From contig NZ_JAGQEG010000020.1 in NCBI RefSeq assembly GCF_018305005.1, positions 1-64,000 on the forward strand: a DNA stretch of 64,000 bases, written 5' to 3'. Each line of letters opens with the position of its first letter. Position 1 is the stretch's first letter. Positions 55,024 to 63,871 of this stretch are shown piece by piece. Source of the DNA: Collimonas silvisoli. GTDB taxonomy: Bacteria; Pseudomonadota; Gammaproteobacteria; Burkholderiales; Burkholderiaceae_D. Made by a program: the position numbers and the translations under genes. The notes below the pieces were generated by a model. That model searched no databases. It had not been told where the DNA came from and worked only from the letters and a program-made list of their open reading frames with translations.

Positions 55024-56558
55024 TTAAGCATCCCTTCAAGCTCTTTCATTCCCGCCTGAATCTCAGCCTCAAGTTTGGAAAGCTCTGCAAGAATCACCTT
55101 CGGTGGCAGATACTCAACCGCGTCATGCTCCACTTCTTTGTGGCGATTAATGGAGAGATCATAATCAGCGGCAGCAATGTTAGCTTTAGCCACACAAAAG
55201 CTCTGCTCGGTGCGAGTGCGTTCCAGTTCGGAGGTGTCGCGCTTAGTCCAGCGTGACAGCACATCCGGTAGATTATTTTTGACATGTTCCGTTTCAGTTA
55301 AAGCTTGTACTGGCGTGGCTCCGAGCTTTTCGTGCGGCAGCAAAGGCTGGCGCTTGTCATCGAGACTCCAGCCATCAGCTTGCATGTCGTAAAACCAAAC
55401 GTGATCGGGACCGCCCGAATTGGTTTTGGTAAAAATCAGAATGGCCGTGGAGACACCGGCATAGGGTTTGAACGCGCCGGAAGGCAGGGAAATCACCGCA
55501 TCCAGTTTCTGCTCTTCGACAATCATCCGGCGCAGTTCCTTGTGCGCTTTGGATGAGCCAAACAACACGCCATCCGGCACAATCACCGCCGCCCGGCCAC
55601 CGGGTTTGAGCAGGCGCAGAAACAGCGCGAGGAACAGCAGTTCGGTTTTCTTGGTCTTGACGATGGCCAGCAAATCCTTGGCCGTGTTCTCGTAATCGAG
55701 CGAGCCGGCAAATGGCGGATTGGCGAGGATCAGCGAATATTTTTCTTCGTCGCCGGCATGGTCTTGCGCCAGCGAATCCTTGTAGCGGATATCCGGATTA
55801 TCCACACCGTGCAGCGCCATGTTCATGCTGCCGATGCGCAGCATGGTGTTGTCGAAATCGTAGCCGTGGAACATGCCGTGATGAAAATGTTCGCGGGATT
55901 TGGCGTCGCGCAGAATTTCGGGATGCTTTTCACGCAGATATTCACCGGCCGCCACCAGAAAACCGCAAGTGCCGCTGGCCGGATCGCAGATGAGATCGCG
56001 GGCGGAAGGTGCGGTCAGCGCCACCATCAGTTGAATAATGTGGCGCGGCGTGCGGAATTGGCCGTTCTGGCCGGCAGAGGCAATCTTGCCGAGCATGTAT
56101 TCGTAGACGTCGCCCTTGGTGTCGCGGTCTTCCATCGGTACGTGATCGAGCAGATCGACTACCTTGGCCAGCAGGCCCGGGGTGGGGATGGTGAAGCGCG
56201 CATCCTTCATGTGCTGGGCGTAGGTGGAAGCGTCGCCGCCTCTGCTGCGCAGGAAGGGGAACACATGTTCGTCGACCAGCGCAAACATTTCCGCCGGCGC
56301 GAAATTCTTGAAGCGCGACCAGCGCAGATCGTCATAGTCGCGCCCCTTGGCGTCCTGGCCCGGCGGAAAAACCCGGCGCTCGATCGGTTTGCTGAGGCGT
56401 ACGGCCTTGCTTTCTTCGAGCGTGTGAAGATCGTCCAGACGGCGCAAGAACAGCAGATAGGTGATTTGTTCGATGACTTCCAGCGGGTTGGAGATGCCGC
56501 CGGACCAGAAGGCGTTCCAGATTGAATCGATTTGGCTGCGTATTTCGCCAGTGAGCAT
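55020..56558 (-). CDS. hsdM: Type I restriction-modification DNA methyltransferase subunit
   Basis: 512 residues. N-terminal helical domain (about 1-150, EVIEQITYLLFLRRLDDLH), then the SAM site DPASGTCGFLVAAG near 192 and catalytic NPPFAGS near 280, the N6-adenine methylase motif IV. It methylates the recognition site of HsdS and protects host DNA. First gene of the operon; HsdM, HsdS and HsdR are all intact by length and motifs. Confidence 0.96.
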   Translation of the reverse strand: MLTGEIRSQIDSIWNAFWSGGISNPLEVIEQITYLLFLRRLDDLHTLEESKAVRLSKPIERRVFPPGQDAKGRDYDDLRWSRFKNFAPAEMFALVDEHVFPFLRSRGGDASTYAQHMKDARFTIPTPGLLAKVVDLLDHVPMEDRDTKGDVYEYMLGKIASAGQNGQFRTPRHIIQLMVALTAPSARDLICDPASGTCGFLVAAGEYLREKHPEILRDAKSREHFHHGMFHGYDFDNTMLRIGSMNMALHGVDNPDIRYKDSLAQDHAGDEEKYSLILANPPFAGSLDYENTAKDLLAIVKTKKTELLFLALFLRLLKPGGRAAVIVPDGVLFGSSKAHKELRRMIVEEQKLDAVISLPSGAFKPYAGVSTAILIFTKTNSGGPDHVWFYDMQADGWSLDDKRQPLLPHEKLGATPVQALTETEHVKNNLPDVLSRWTKRDTSELERTRTEQSFCVAKANIAAADYDLSINRHKEVEHDAVEYLPPKVILAELSKLEAEIQAGMKELEGMLK

Positions 56559-56857
56559 GGGTTAAATCCTGTGTGTTAGCTGATGGCGGTTGCTGCGGGG
56601 ATTGACTTCACATCATCCCTTTTTGTGCATGTCGACAATGTTATATCAGAATCGCCGGCGGGAGCGACATGCCGGCCGCCGTCATGTGAGGGGAGATGAG
56701 ATAAATGAGAGGGAAACCCTGAGATAATTCTGGGATTCACGGGATAGGACGGGAAATATCGGGAACAGAATTGTAAAAGACTTACAGAAATTGAGTCTCA
56801 TAAAAATTGCAAAAAAATCAATCGACAAGTCTATTTGCCCATTATTGTTAAATAAGG
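56559..56857. other. Intergenic region between hsdM and the right PAAR module
   Basis: About 300 bases. It must contain the hsdM promoter and the end of the right-hand unit. From 56680 on it is AT-rich. No hairpin with a U tract, repeat or attachment site was recognised. Confidence 0.4.
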
Positions 56858-57526
56858 TCAGTGAAACGATTTTTTCTGGCGAGCCTCCGGAGGCCCCATT
56901 TTCCATTGCTTAGTGTCTGGAATAAATACACCCCAATCCGTGACATCAGGCACGTGTTGGGTGAACGCAACTTGACTGATAGCTTCCTTGGCAAGCGCGT
57001 TTATAGTGTCGTTATCCAGTGAATTCAGGTCATCAAGTTGGTCTGCGTAGTTAGTGGCCCCAATAATTTTCCACTGCTCGCGCATGAAATCAAAGACCCA
57101 TCCATTGAAACTGAAGGTCGGACGCGGAGAACCTTTGGGTACGGTAAAAGGCATCGGTACATGAACCGTGCGTGGCGCGCCAGTTGGGGCCAGCACTTCG
57201 CCTTCGAGTGTTGTTGAGAACCCCAATGAGAGCATGCATTCAAGCCGACCAGCGCAATCGATGACATGCTGATAGAGATCGAACTTGCTCAGTGAAATAC
57301 GTCTCCAATTATGCGATTCTTGAGGGTCGTCGCTTTCCCTGTTGTTGCGGAGAATTCTGAAGATTTCGGCCTCAATCGGGGAAACGAAAAGAAGGGGGCC
57401 GGAACGTCCCTTGGCGCCTACCCATGTCGGTTCAGTCCAAGTTGTGTCATTGCCTCGCCGGAAGGTTCTCACGACAAGCGACAGACCATAGTCAGAAATG
57501 TAATTTGTTCCGTGATTCTTGTTCAT
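56858..57526 (-). CDS. Unknown protein at the end of the right PAAR module
   Basis: 222 residues, no recognised family, no signal peptide and no membrane segment. It is rich in Trp and Asn/Asp, with segments VSPIEAEIFRILRNN and FNGWVFDFMREQWK that suggest a folded alpha/beta protein. It is the last gene of a same-strand run after the PAAR, peptidase and two exported proteins; the gap to the gene before it is 51 bases. It may be a further immunity or accessory protein, or unrelated cargo. Confidence 0.65.
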   Translation of the reverse strand: MNKNHGTNYISDYGLSLVVRTFRRGNDTTWTEPTWVGAKGRSGPLLFVSPIEAEIFRILRNNRESDDPQESHNWRRISLSKFDLYQHVIDCAGRLECMLSLGFSTTLEGEVLAPTGAPRTVHVPMPFTVPKGSPRPTFSFNGWVFDFMREQWKIIGATNYADQLDDLNSLDNDTINALAKEAISQVAFTQHVPDVTDWGVFIPDTKQWKMGPPEARQKKSFH

Positions 57527-57577
57527 CTCAAAAAGAGGATAAAAACCAAGTTAAAAAGGGCCGGTGTGCCATTTCCG

Positions 57578-58030
57578 TTAATGGGTCTGCGGTTCCGGAA
57601 TTGCTGCTTTGTCGATTCTGTAACACGTAAGCATTCTTATACATGGAGGTTGAACTGCCACCACAGCTGTATTTGCTTCATTTCGAGTCAAACGCCGTGC
57701 TGCATTTGGAACGTTGAAGTCCTCGATGGCCGCATCTTCCATTCGAAATCCTAATGTATCCAGTAACGATCCTACGGCAGCTAGGCGTTTCTCGGCGAGG
57801 CGTAAGGGTACTTTAAGTCGATTGTCTGTCTTCAAATACACGCCATAGTGAAGGAGTCCGTGGCGCTGTAAAATTTCTATTTTCCAATCGACCAGTGCAC
57901 GCACCTCTTCTACAGAAATACGGTCAGATTTTTTTGCGAAATGAATTTCGTGAGTTAGCATGGCAATAGATTGCGCACTAACTGAGGTGATTGACAATAG
58001 AAGCGCCAAGCAGCAAAGAATTTTCTTCAT
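57578..58030 (-). CDS. Exported protein, second of two paralogues after the peptidase gene
   Basis: 150 residues from ATG 58030; a longer frame to 58102 would bury the signal peptide. Signal peptide MKKILCCLALLLSITSVSA. The mature part shares with the neighbour at 58051 the blocks HEIHFAK, EEVRALVDWKI, LAEKR, a Ser-Leu-x2-Thr-Leu-Gly block, IEDFN and VQPPC. The order of an FxxxSxxI block, a helix and an LAExR helix resembles OmpA-like peptidoglycan-binding domains. Candidate periplasmic immunity protein; likely a duplicate. Confidence 0.65.
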   Translation of the reverse strand: MKKILCCLALLLSITSVSAQSIAMLTHEIHFAKKSDRISVEEVRALVDWKIEILQRHGLLHYGVYLKTDNRLKVPLRLAEKRLAAVGSLLDTLGFRMEDAAIEDFNVPNAARRLTRNEANTAVVAVQPPCIRMLTCYRIDKAAIPEPQTH

Positions 58031-58050
58031 AAATATTTTCGCAGCCAATG

Positions 58051-58503
58051 CTATTTGTTTTGCTCTGCTGGCTTCCATCCGGGAATCGGTTGTAGGCCAC
58101 AATCATGGGTCTTTGTGCAGGGTGGTTGAACTGAGATGATTGCAGTGCTTATTTCTTCTTGAGTTAAACGAGATGGCTTATGCCGGAGGTTTAAGTCTTC
58201 AATGTCGGTGTCAGTAACTTGAATTCCCAATGTGCTCATCAAAGACACTATCGCATCCCTGCGATGCTCCGCAAGTTTCAAAGTTATTTGGAATCGATCA
58301 TCTTTTTTTACGAATACAGCGTAATCAATGCCTCCAAATTGCACAGTTTTTATTTTCCAATCGACCAGGGAGCGAACTTCTTCAGTAGATATTTCACTTG
58401 AATTTTTAGCGAAGTGAATTTCGTGTTCCAATCCGCCGAAAGACATAGCTCCAGCATTAGATAGCTGAACTAGGATTGCTACAAAGCAGATAAAGCGCTT
58501 CAT
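58051..58503 (-). CDS. Exported protein, first of two paralogues; candidate immunity protein
   Basis: 150 residues. Signal peptide to about residue 19 (LSNAGAM). HEIHFAKNSSEISTEEVR and LAEHRRDAIVSLMSTLGI recall an OmpA C-terminal domain, though the peptidoglycan-binding Asp/Arg pair is not clearly kept. Two cysteines near the end (PPCTKTHDC) could form a disulfide. Its ATG overlaps the peptidase TGA by four bases (ATGA), with GAGGAAAA upstream, as for toxin-immunity pairs. The periplasmic location would fit protection against a peptidase delivered to the periplasm. Confidence 0.68.
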   Translation of the reverse strand: MKRFICFVAILVQLSNAGAMSFGGLEHEIHFAKNSSEISTEEVRSLVDWKIKTVQFGGIDYAVFVKKDDRFQITLKLAEHRRDAIVSLMSTLGIQVTDTDIEDLNLRHKPSRLTQEEISTAIISVQPPCTKTHDCGLQPIPGWKPAEQNK

Positions 58504-59216
58504 GATTTTCCTCGTTTGGCAAAAACAACATAACTAGCAATGTTATCGGCAGTGCTAATTGGGATGCTGCCTCCAGCCTTCGCTTTCCTCCTCGAATTTG
58601 CTATCCCATACCAAGTGTCGCCTGTTTGCATGGTGTCGTTAAAGTGCGAAACTTCATGTATCAACGTCAAAAGCTTAGAGTCTCCGTCAAGAGCTTGACC
58701 TGTATCAAAATTTTTCTTTTCATCAGGCATCTCGCAAAAATTAGGACCGATTGCAATCGTGTGTGTTTCTGTGTCGGGCTTGCAAACGGCTGCTGTTGTA
58801 TTCCCATTAGTTGCACTGGCATCGCAGCTAAGATTTCTCGAAGATATTTCCGACAGTCGTACAAAATTGGATGGTTTGAGACTGGACAACACACGACTTA
58901 TTTGTGGAAGGCCAATAAGTAAAGTTGAACGCACTTCCTCGCTATCTGAACCAAACCACTCTATCGCTTCAGCTCGATCATCTGCGTTCCAGCGATTTAG
59001 ATTGGCAATTCGTGTGGAGGTAAGTTTTACAGCGACATCCCGCAAGCGCATAACCGTTTTAGCGAACTCTTCGTTCGTCATATTTGGACACATCGTTTCA
59101 GGATAAACGGTAATTACTTTTATCGATGTATCCGTTGTTGGGGTCGTGGTCGCTGAACCGATGTAGCGGAACTTAGTCCCATCTGGTCCTACATGTATTG
59201 GTTTTGGATCTGGCAT
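58500..59216 (-). CDS. M35-like (aspzincin) metallopeptidase, candidate T6SS effector
   Basis: 238 residues, no signal peptide. Zinc motif HEVSH at 187-191 and a downstream TGDTWYG with Asp200, then TADNIASYVVFA: this matches the HExxH plus GTxD layout of aspzincins (M35, lysine-specific metalloendopeptidase type). The segment before it has several cysteines (SCDAS, VCKPD, NFCEM). It starts three bases before the end of the PAAR gene region and overlaps the next gene, so PAAR, peptidase and exported protein form one unit. I infer a secreted toxin with a periplasmic or extracellular target. Confidence 0.78.
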   Translation of the reverse strand: MPDPKPIHVGPDGTKFRYIGSATTTPTTDTSIKVITVYPETMCPNMTNEEFAKTVMRLRDVAVKLTSTRIANLNRWNADDRAEAIEWFGSDSEEVRSTLLIGLPQISRVLSSLKPSNFVRLSEISSRNLSCDASATNGNTTAAVCKPDTETHTIAIGPNFCEMPDEKKNFDTGQALDGDSKLLTLIHEVSHFNDTMQTGDTWYGIANSRRKAKAGGSIPISTADNIASYVVFAKRGKS

Positions 59217-59218
59217 AT

Positions 59219-59761
59219 TTATCCCACAAGGTAAGCGTTAATATTTTCGGAAGCAGCAACAGATGACAGTAAGTGTGTATGCCCGCTCCCATTCGTTGTG
59301 CCGTATTCGAACACACCAGAATGACGCTCGACTGCGTATATGGCGTTGGGAACTGGCTTACCGGCCCCATCTCTGAGCACGAATTTGTCATCGAATAATG
59401 TGCCGGTGGTAGGCGTACTCGGGCCTTCTTTGTAACCGACCCATGAGCCATACCCTTGCTCGACAACTTCTTCAACGGTCATGGTTTGACCCATGCAATT
59501 CAGCGAATTGATAAGCCTGGGCTTTGGATTGCAGGCGCAAACACACAAATCCCTGTCTAGTGCAGCCTCTCTGCCCATGAAGTAGCAATGCAAGCGGGGA
59601 CCGTATGCAACAACGACGCCCGTTGTGTGACACTTCGGGCAGATTACCTGGTCGCCAATCATAACGATGGCTCTGCCCATATTGGTAGAGGAGTTCTGGG
59701 AAGCGAGGACTGTTCCGCCTGCCGTAGTCTTGTCACCGTGAACGATGTTGTAGCGCCGCAT
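59219..59761 (-). CDS. PAAR-domain protein with C-terminal extension, right module
   Basis: 180 residues. PAAR domain (about 1-90): YNIVHGDKTTAGGTVLASQN, ICPKCHTTGVVVAYGPRL, LCVCACNPKP. The C-terminal domain (about 125-180: FDDKFVLRDGAGKPVPNAIY, VFEYGTTNGSGHTHLL) has the same layout as the left-hand PAAR protein. Together they look like spike-tip adaptors for two different cargos. No vgrG, hcp or other T6SS structural gene is in the window. Confidence 0.84.
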   Translation of the reverse strand: MRRYNIVHGDKTTAGGTVLASQNSSTNMGRAIVMIGDQVICPKCHTTGVVVAYGPRLHCYFMGREAALDRDLCVCACNPKPRLINSLNCMGQTMTVEEVVEQGYGSWVGYKEGPSTPTTGTLFDDKFVLRDGAGKPVPNAIYAVERHSGVFEYGTTNGSGHTHLLSSVAASENINAYLVG

Positions 59762-60087
59762 AAAGCTCTCTCACCCGCCTGTTAAATGAGGCAACTATAA
59801 GCTTGATAATTGGGCAATGACAAGTAGAAATGTTGATTATTTGATATGACAATTCTTAACAATTGCCACAATTAAATTTATTGGGAATTTTGCTTGACGT
59901 GGGAACTGGAGGCAGTTTCTAGTGCTGAGAAGCATGAAAGCCCCCTACCTGGGACTCTCCGCTGATTATGGTTCAGATTGACGATTTCTTTGGAACTGGG
60001 ACACTGAACACGTTCTAACTAATTTCCAATAAGGAGCAGCAATGACAGAGCGAGCAGGTGGCTGCTTGTAGATGAATTGATCTGTCA
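59762..60087. other. Intergenic region at the right edge of the accessory island
   Basis: 326 bases, AT-rich to about 59900, then GC rises. It should contain the promoter of the right PAAR unit. No tRNA, direct repeat or integrase remnant that would mark an attachment site was found. Confidence 0.45.
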
Positions 60088-60543
60088 TTACAGGGTATAT
60101 CGGATTTTTTTCGGCGGGTAGCTCGCCAGGACGACTGAGGTTGTTACCGGCCCGAATTTGGCAAGCGCATCGATCGTGGCTTCCAGCTGCGTCATATGCT
60201 CGGCCACGACCCGAACCACAAAGCAATCTTCCCCTGTAATCCGGTGTGCCTCGATGATTTCAGGTATCGCTTCGAAAGCGCTCAAACAGTGCGCAATTTG
60301 AGCATGACTGGTCCGTATGCGAATAAACGCCGAGATGTCCCGCCCCACCAATCTAGGGTTGATCCTTGCCGTATAAGCTTCGATGACGCCATGTTCTTCA
60401 AGACGCTTGATGCGAGCGGTAATGGCAGGTTGCGATAACCCGACTTGCTTGCCGAGCTCGGTGTTGGTTATGCGTGCGTTGCTTTGGAGCGCCTCTAAAA
60501 TCCGCCAGTCGAGTTTATCTAGCGCTATTGACTTAGGTTTCAT
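60088..60543 (-). CDS. Lrp/AsnC-family transcriptional regulator
   Basis: 151 residues, the standard Lrp length. Winged helix: LDWRILEALQSNARITNTEL and GLSQPAITARIKRLEEHG. RAM domain with AHRITGEDCFVVRVV, the effector-site loop. It is not closely similar to the other Lrp-type protein at 15286. The divergent gene at 60665 is 121 bases away and could be its target, but nothing in the sequence proves it. Confidence 0.93.
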   Translation of the reverse strand: MKPKSIALDKLDWRILEALQSNARITNTELGKQVGLSQPAITARIKRLEEHGVIEAYTARINPRLVGRDISAFIRIRTSHAQIAHCLSAFEAIPEIIEAHRITGEDCFVVRVVAEHMTQLEATIDALAKFGPVTTSVVLASYPPKKIRYTL

Positions 60544-60664
60544 CAGAATACAGTCCCATTTTTTATCAATTCTTATGCATTAACTTGCAAATTCATTTGT
60601 TTTGGCATGTTGCCCGATTTCCCCAGGTTTTACAATAATGCCAATTCACTCATGGAGGTTTTGA

Positions 60665-61198
60665 ATGGACTGTCCGGTTCTTGTGGTACCCGGTATTGGA
60701 AACTCCGGGCCAATGCATTGGCAAAGTTTATGGCAGCAAACGCGACCGGAATGGCATCGCCTGCAGGTAGATAATTGGGACCACGTAGTGCGTGACGACT
60801 GGGTGTCGGCAATAGAGCGAGAGGTTGTCAGCTTGGGCAAAGACACTGTCCTGGTGGCGCACAGTTTGGGATGTCTCGCCGTTGTGCACTGGGCCGCTCA
60901 GCATGCACCCCGAATCCGAGGCGCTCTGCTGGTTGCAGTGCCCGATCCGGCAGGACCGGCATTTCCAGCAACTGCCGCGTTCGGATTTTCGCCTTTGCCG
61001 TTGACGCGCCTGCCATTTCCTACGACTATCGTCGCCAGCAGCGACGACCCGTATGGCAGCATCGCTTATTCGCGCAGCTATGCCGACGCATGGGGCAGTG
61101 ATTTCGTCGACATGGGCGCGCGCGGACATCTCAACGCAGACAGCGCCTTGGGTGATTGGCCCGAAGGTTATCGGCTGCTGCAAGGAATAGGTGCATGA
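60665..61198 (+). CDS. RBBP9/YdeN-family serine hydrolase
   Basis: 177 residues. Alpha/beta hydrolase of the Ser_hydrolase (RBBP9) family: VLVVPGIGNSGPMHWQSLW at the N-terminus, nucleophile elbow VAHSLGC with Ser near residue 62, ASSDDPYG with the catalytic acid, and GARGHLNADS with the catalytic His. These motifs cover the whole catalytic triad. Cytoplasmic; substrate unknown. The ATG has GGAGG upstream. Confidence 0.93.
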   Translation: MDCPVLVVPGIGNSGPMHWQSLWQQTRPEWHRLQVDNWDHVVRDDWVSAIEREVVSLGKDTVLVAHSLGCLAVVHWAAQHAPRIRGALLVAVPDPAGPAFPATAAFGFSPLPLTRLPFPTTIVASSDDPYGSIAYSRSYADAWGSDFVDMGARGHLNADSALGDWPEGYRLLQGIGA

Positions 61199-61317
61199 GG
61201 CAAAACGTAGCAGCTTGCATCCGCGGTGGAGCGGGCCGCCGCTGAAGAGTGGGCGCCGGAGGGCGGCAGCGTTCCTTCCGGCCCTCGCAGTCCGCTTGCC
61301 GCTTCTTTGACGTTTCT

Positions 61318-62010
61318 TTATCGTTTCTGATACTGCTGGCTGCCAAACAAGATATCGCGCGCCTTGTCGTCGGTCAGCGGCTTGCGGGCCGAGGCCAGCA
61401 CTTCGACGCCGCGTTTTACGGCAGGGCGTTCGCTGATGGTGTCGAACCAGGTTTTCAGATGCGGATAGTCGCTTAGTTCTATGCCCTGATTTTTCCAGGA
61501 ACGGATCCATGGGAAGGTGGCGATGTCGGCGATCGTATATGCATTGCCGGCCAGGTAACGGTGTTGCGACAATTGCTTGTCGATCACGCCGTAGATGCGC
61601 TTGGCTTCGTTGGTGTAGCGATTGACTGCGTACTCGATCTTTTCCGGTGCGTAGATGCGGAAATGGTGGGTCTGGCCCAACATCGGCCCGACCGCGCCCA
61701 TCTGGAACATCAGCCATTGCAGGGTGTTGAATTTCTCGCGATCGGTGTGGCCCAGGAACTGGCCGTTCTTGCTGGCCAGGTAAACCAGGATCGCGCCCGA
61801 TTCAAACAGGGAAATCGGCTTGCCGTCAGGGCCGTGGGCGTCGACGATGGCCGGGATCTTGTTGTTGGGTGAAATCGACAGGAAGTCCGGCTTGAACTGG
61901 TCGCCGGCGCCGATATCGACTGCGTGTACGCGGTAGGGCAGGCCCAGTTCTTCCAGCAGGATGTGAACCTTGTGGCCGTTCGGTGTGGCCCAGCTATAGA
62001 CATCGATCAT
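61318..62010 (-). CDS. Glutathione S-transferase, YfcG/YghU-like
   Basis: 230 residues. The N-terminal thioredoxin-like domain begins IDVYSWATPNGHKVHILLEE, with Thr-Pro-Asn at the active-site position as in the nu-class disulfide reductases YfcG and YghU, then NNKIPAIVD and LFESGAILVYLA. The C-terminal helical domain has YTIADIATFPWIRSW. These enzymes reduce disulfides with two bound glutathiones. The ATG has AAGGAA upstream. It is 44 bases after the aminotransferase gene and may be co-transcribed. Confidence 0.92.
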   Translation of the reverse strand: MIDVYSWATPNGHKVHILLEELGLPYRVHAVDIGAGDQFKPDFLSISPNNKIPAIVDAHGPDGKPISLFESGAILVYLASKNGQFLGHTDREKFNTLQWLMFQMGAVGPMLGQTHHFRIYAPEKIEYAVNRYTNEAKRIYGVIDKQLSQHRYLAGNAYTIADIATFPWIRSWKNQGIELSDYPHLKTWFDTISERPAVKRGVEVLASARKPLTDDKARDILFGSQQYQKR

Positions 62011-62054
62011 GGCTATTTCCTTTGTTGTGTGGTTGCGTGCTTGGGGTGAAGGGC

Positions 62055-63266
62055 TCAGATTTTTGCCAGCCGCTGCAGCGCCTGCTGCAAGGTCTGGTCT
62101 TGTTTGGCGAAGCAGAAACGGACGATGCCCGATTCGCGCGGAGACTGGTAGAAAGCCGATACCGGAATTGCCGCAACGCCGATTTCAGAAGTCAGCCAGA
62201 TCGCGAAATCGGCCTCGCTCAGCGATGAAATGGCAGAGTAGTCGACGCACAGGAAATAGGTGCCGTCGGCCGGCAGCAGTTTGAAACGGGTGTTTTTCAA
62301 ACCGTCGCGAAACAGGTCGCGCTTGCGTTGATAGAAAGCCGGCAAGTCGAGATAGGGCGCGGGATTCTGCATGTACTGCGCAATCCCATGCTGTACCGGC
62401 GTATTGACGGTGAAGATATTGTATTGATGGACTTTGCGGAATTCCGCGGAAAGCGCCGCCGGCGCCGCCACATAGCCGATTTTCCAGCCGGTGACATGGT
62501 AGGTCTTGCCAAAGCTGGAAACCACAAACGCACGCGCCGCCAGTTCCGGATGGCGGCAAATCGATTCATGGCGTATACCGTCGAACACCATGTGTTCATA
62601 GACTTCGTCCGACAGGATCAGGATCTCGGTGCCGCGCACGATGTTTTTCAGCGCTTCGATGTCGGCCGCGGTCAGCACGCTGCCGGTCGGATTGTGCGGC
62701 GAGTTGACCATGATCATCCGGGTGCGCGGGCTGACTGCCGCTGCAATCCGGTCCCACGGAATGGTGTAACCGTCCGCGCCTAATGTCATTTGCACCAGCA
62801 CCGGCTGGCCGCCGGCCAGTTCGATCGCCGGCACGTAGCTGTCGTACGCCGGTTCAATCACGATCACTTCGTCGCCCGGATGCACTGCGCACATGATGGC
62901 GGTCAGTATGCCCTGGGTAGCGCCGGCGGTGACTGTGATTTCGGTGGCCGGATCGTAGCTGTGGCCGTAGAGTTTTGCGATTTTGCCGGCGATGGCCTGG
63001 CGCAGGGCCGGTACGCCGGGCATTGGCGGATATTGGTTGAAACCGCTTTTCATGGCGTTGCTGACGGCGTCGACCAGCGCTGGATCGCAATCGAAATCGG
63101 GGAAGCCTTGCCCCAGGTTAACCGCGGATTTTTCGCTGGCGAGGGTCGACATCACCGTGAAAATGGTGGTGCCGACCTTGGGGAGTCTGGATTGAAGCTG
63201 CTTGGGCGCGTGGTCCGCGTTGTCTGCTTTAGCTGCGCCACTAGGATTTCTTAAATCACGGTTCAT
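62055..63266 (-). CDS. ybdL: PLP aminotransferase, methionine-type (YbdL-like)
   Basis: 403 residues. Fold-type I aminotransferase of class I/II: NLGQGFPDFDCDP, TAGATQGILTAIM, NSPHNPTG, ILSDEVYEHMVFD, and SSFGKTYHVTGWKIGY with the PLP lysine. This pattern matches YbdL and related kynurenine/methionine-oxo-acid transaminases. The first 25 residues are an extra polar extension. It interconverts an amino acid (methionine, phenylalanine or kynurenine-like) and its oxo acid. Confidence 0.9.
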   Translation of the reverse strand: MNRDLRNPSGAAKADNADHAPKQLQSRLPKVGTTIFTVMSTLASEKSAVNLGQGFPDFDCDPALVDAVSNAMKSGFNQYPPMPGVPALRQAIAGKIAKLYGHSYDPATEITVTAGATQGILTAIMCAVHPGDEVIVIEPAYDSYVPAIELAGGQPVLVQMTLGADGYTIPWDRIAAAVSPRTRMIMVNSPHNPTGSVLTAADIEALKNIVRGTEILILSDEVYEHMVFDGIRHESICRHPELAARAFVVSSFGKTYHVTGWKIGYVAAPAALSAEFRKVHQYNIFTVNTPVQHGIAQYMQNPAPYLDLPAFYQRKRDLFRDGLKNTRFKLLPADGTYFLCVDYSAISSLSEADFAIWLTSEIGVAAIPVSAFYQSPRESGIVRFCFAKQDQTLQQALQRLAKI

Positions 63267-63350
63267 CTGCGGTTAATCTCGGCTAATGTCTGAATTCGGC
63301 ATTTTAGCGGTTTGTCCGAGACTGCACAGGGGCCGGCGCAATCCTGCGGG

Positions 63351-63830
63351 TCAAGCGCCGCCAGGGCGCCATGCCTGAGGGGGGATGATGGCAAAAAGCC
63401 CTGCCTTGGCGGTTTTGCGCGCCAGCTTCAACAGGGCTTTGTCCTTGGTGATCAAGGTGCTGGCGTGCGCGCCCAGCGCCAGTTCCAGGAATTTCTGATC
63501 GTCCGGGTCGGTGCAGATGGGCAGGCGGATGTCGGTACGCGGGGTCAACGCTGCGGCTGGCAGGCAGGTGATCAAGGCGTCAAATTCGGCATTGAATACG
63601 GGGCGCGTGTCATCGCTGACAGGCAGATGCGGATAATGCAACACCATTTGCCATTCCTGGCGGCAGTCGGCGCGGGTGACGGCTTCGACTTTGCCGCTCT
63701 CCAGTGCCGACATTAAGCCGGCCCAGCGCGGATCGTGGAAGACAAATAAATCGAGGCACACATTGGTGTCGATGACGATGCGCGGTTTGTTCTGGCGGGT
63801 TTGAGTCTCTGCCGGTAAGTCTGGGGACAT
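63351..63830 (-). CDS. PIN-domain ribonuclease-like protein
   Basis: 159 residues. A PIN domain of the PIN_3 type: RIVIDTNVCLDLF with the first acidic residue, an internal Glu in RQEWQMVL, CTDPDDQKFLELAL with two aspartates, and ITKDKALLKLARK. These residues form a metal-dependent RNase site as in VapC-like toxins. No antitoxin gene lies beside it, so it is either a solitary PIN protein or its partner lies elsewhere; Burkholderiales genomes often carry such a gene alone. Confidence 0.88.
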   Translation of the reverse strand: MSPDLPAETQTRQNKPRIVIDTNVCLDLFVFHDPRWAGLMSALESGKVEAVTRADCRQEWQMVLHYPHLPVSDDTRPVFNAEFDALITCLPAAALTPRTDIRLPICTDPDDQKFLELALGAHASTLITKDKALLKLARKTAKAGLFAIIPPQAWRPGGA

Positions 63831-63871
63831 GCTTGGCCTATGCGGGTTTCCATCAATCGGTAGCGCGCATT

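Noticed and set aside
48600-60080. Integrated prophage or integrative element
   Set aside because: No integrase, phage structural genes, tRNA target or flanking direct repeats were found; the PAAR genes fit T6SS cargo better than phage tail.
63351-63830. VapBC toxin-antitoxin pair
   Set aside because: The PIN protein is there, but neither neighbour encodes a small antitoxin; the upstream gene is a DJ-1/PfpI protein and the downstream gene an aminotransferase.
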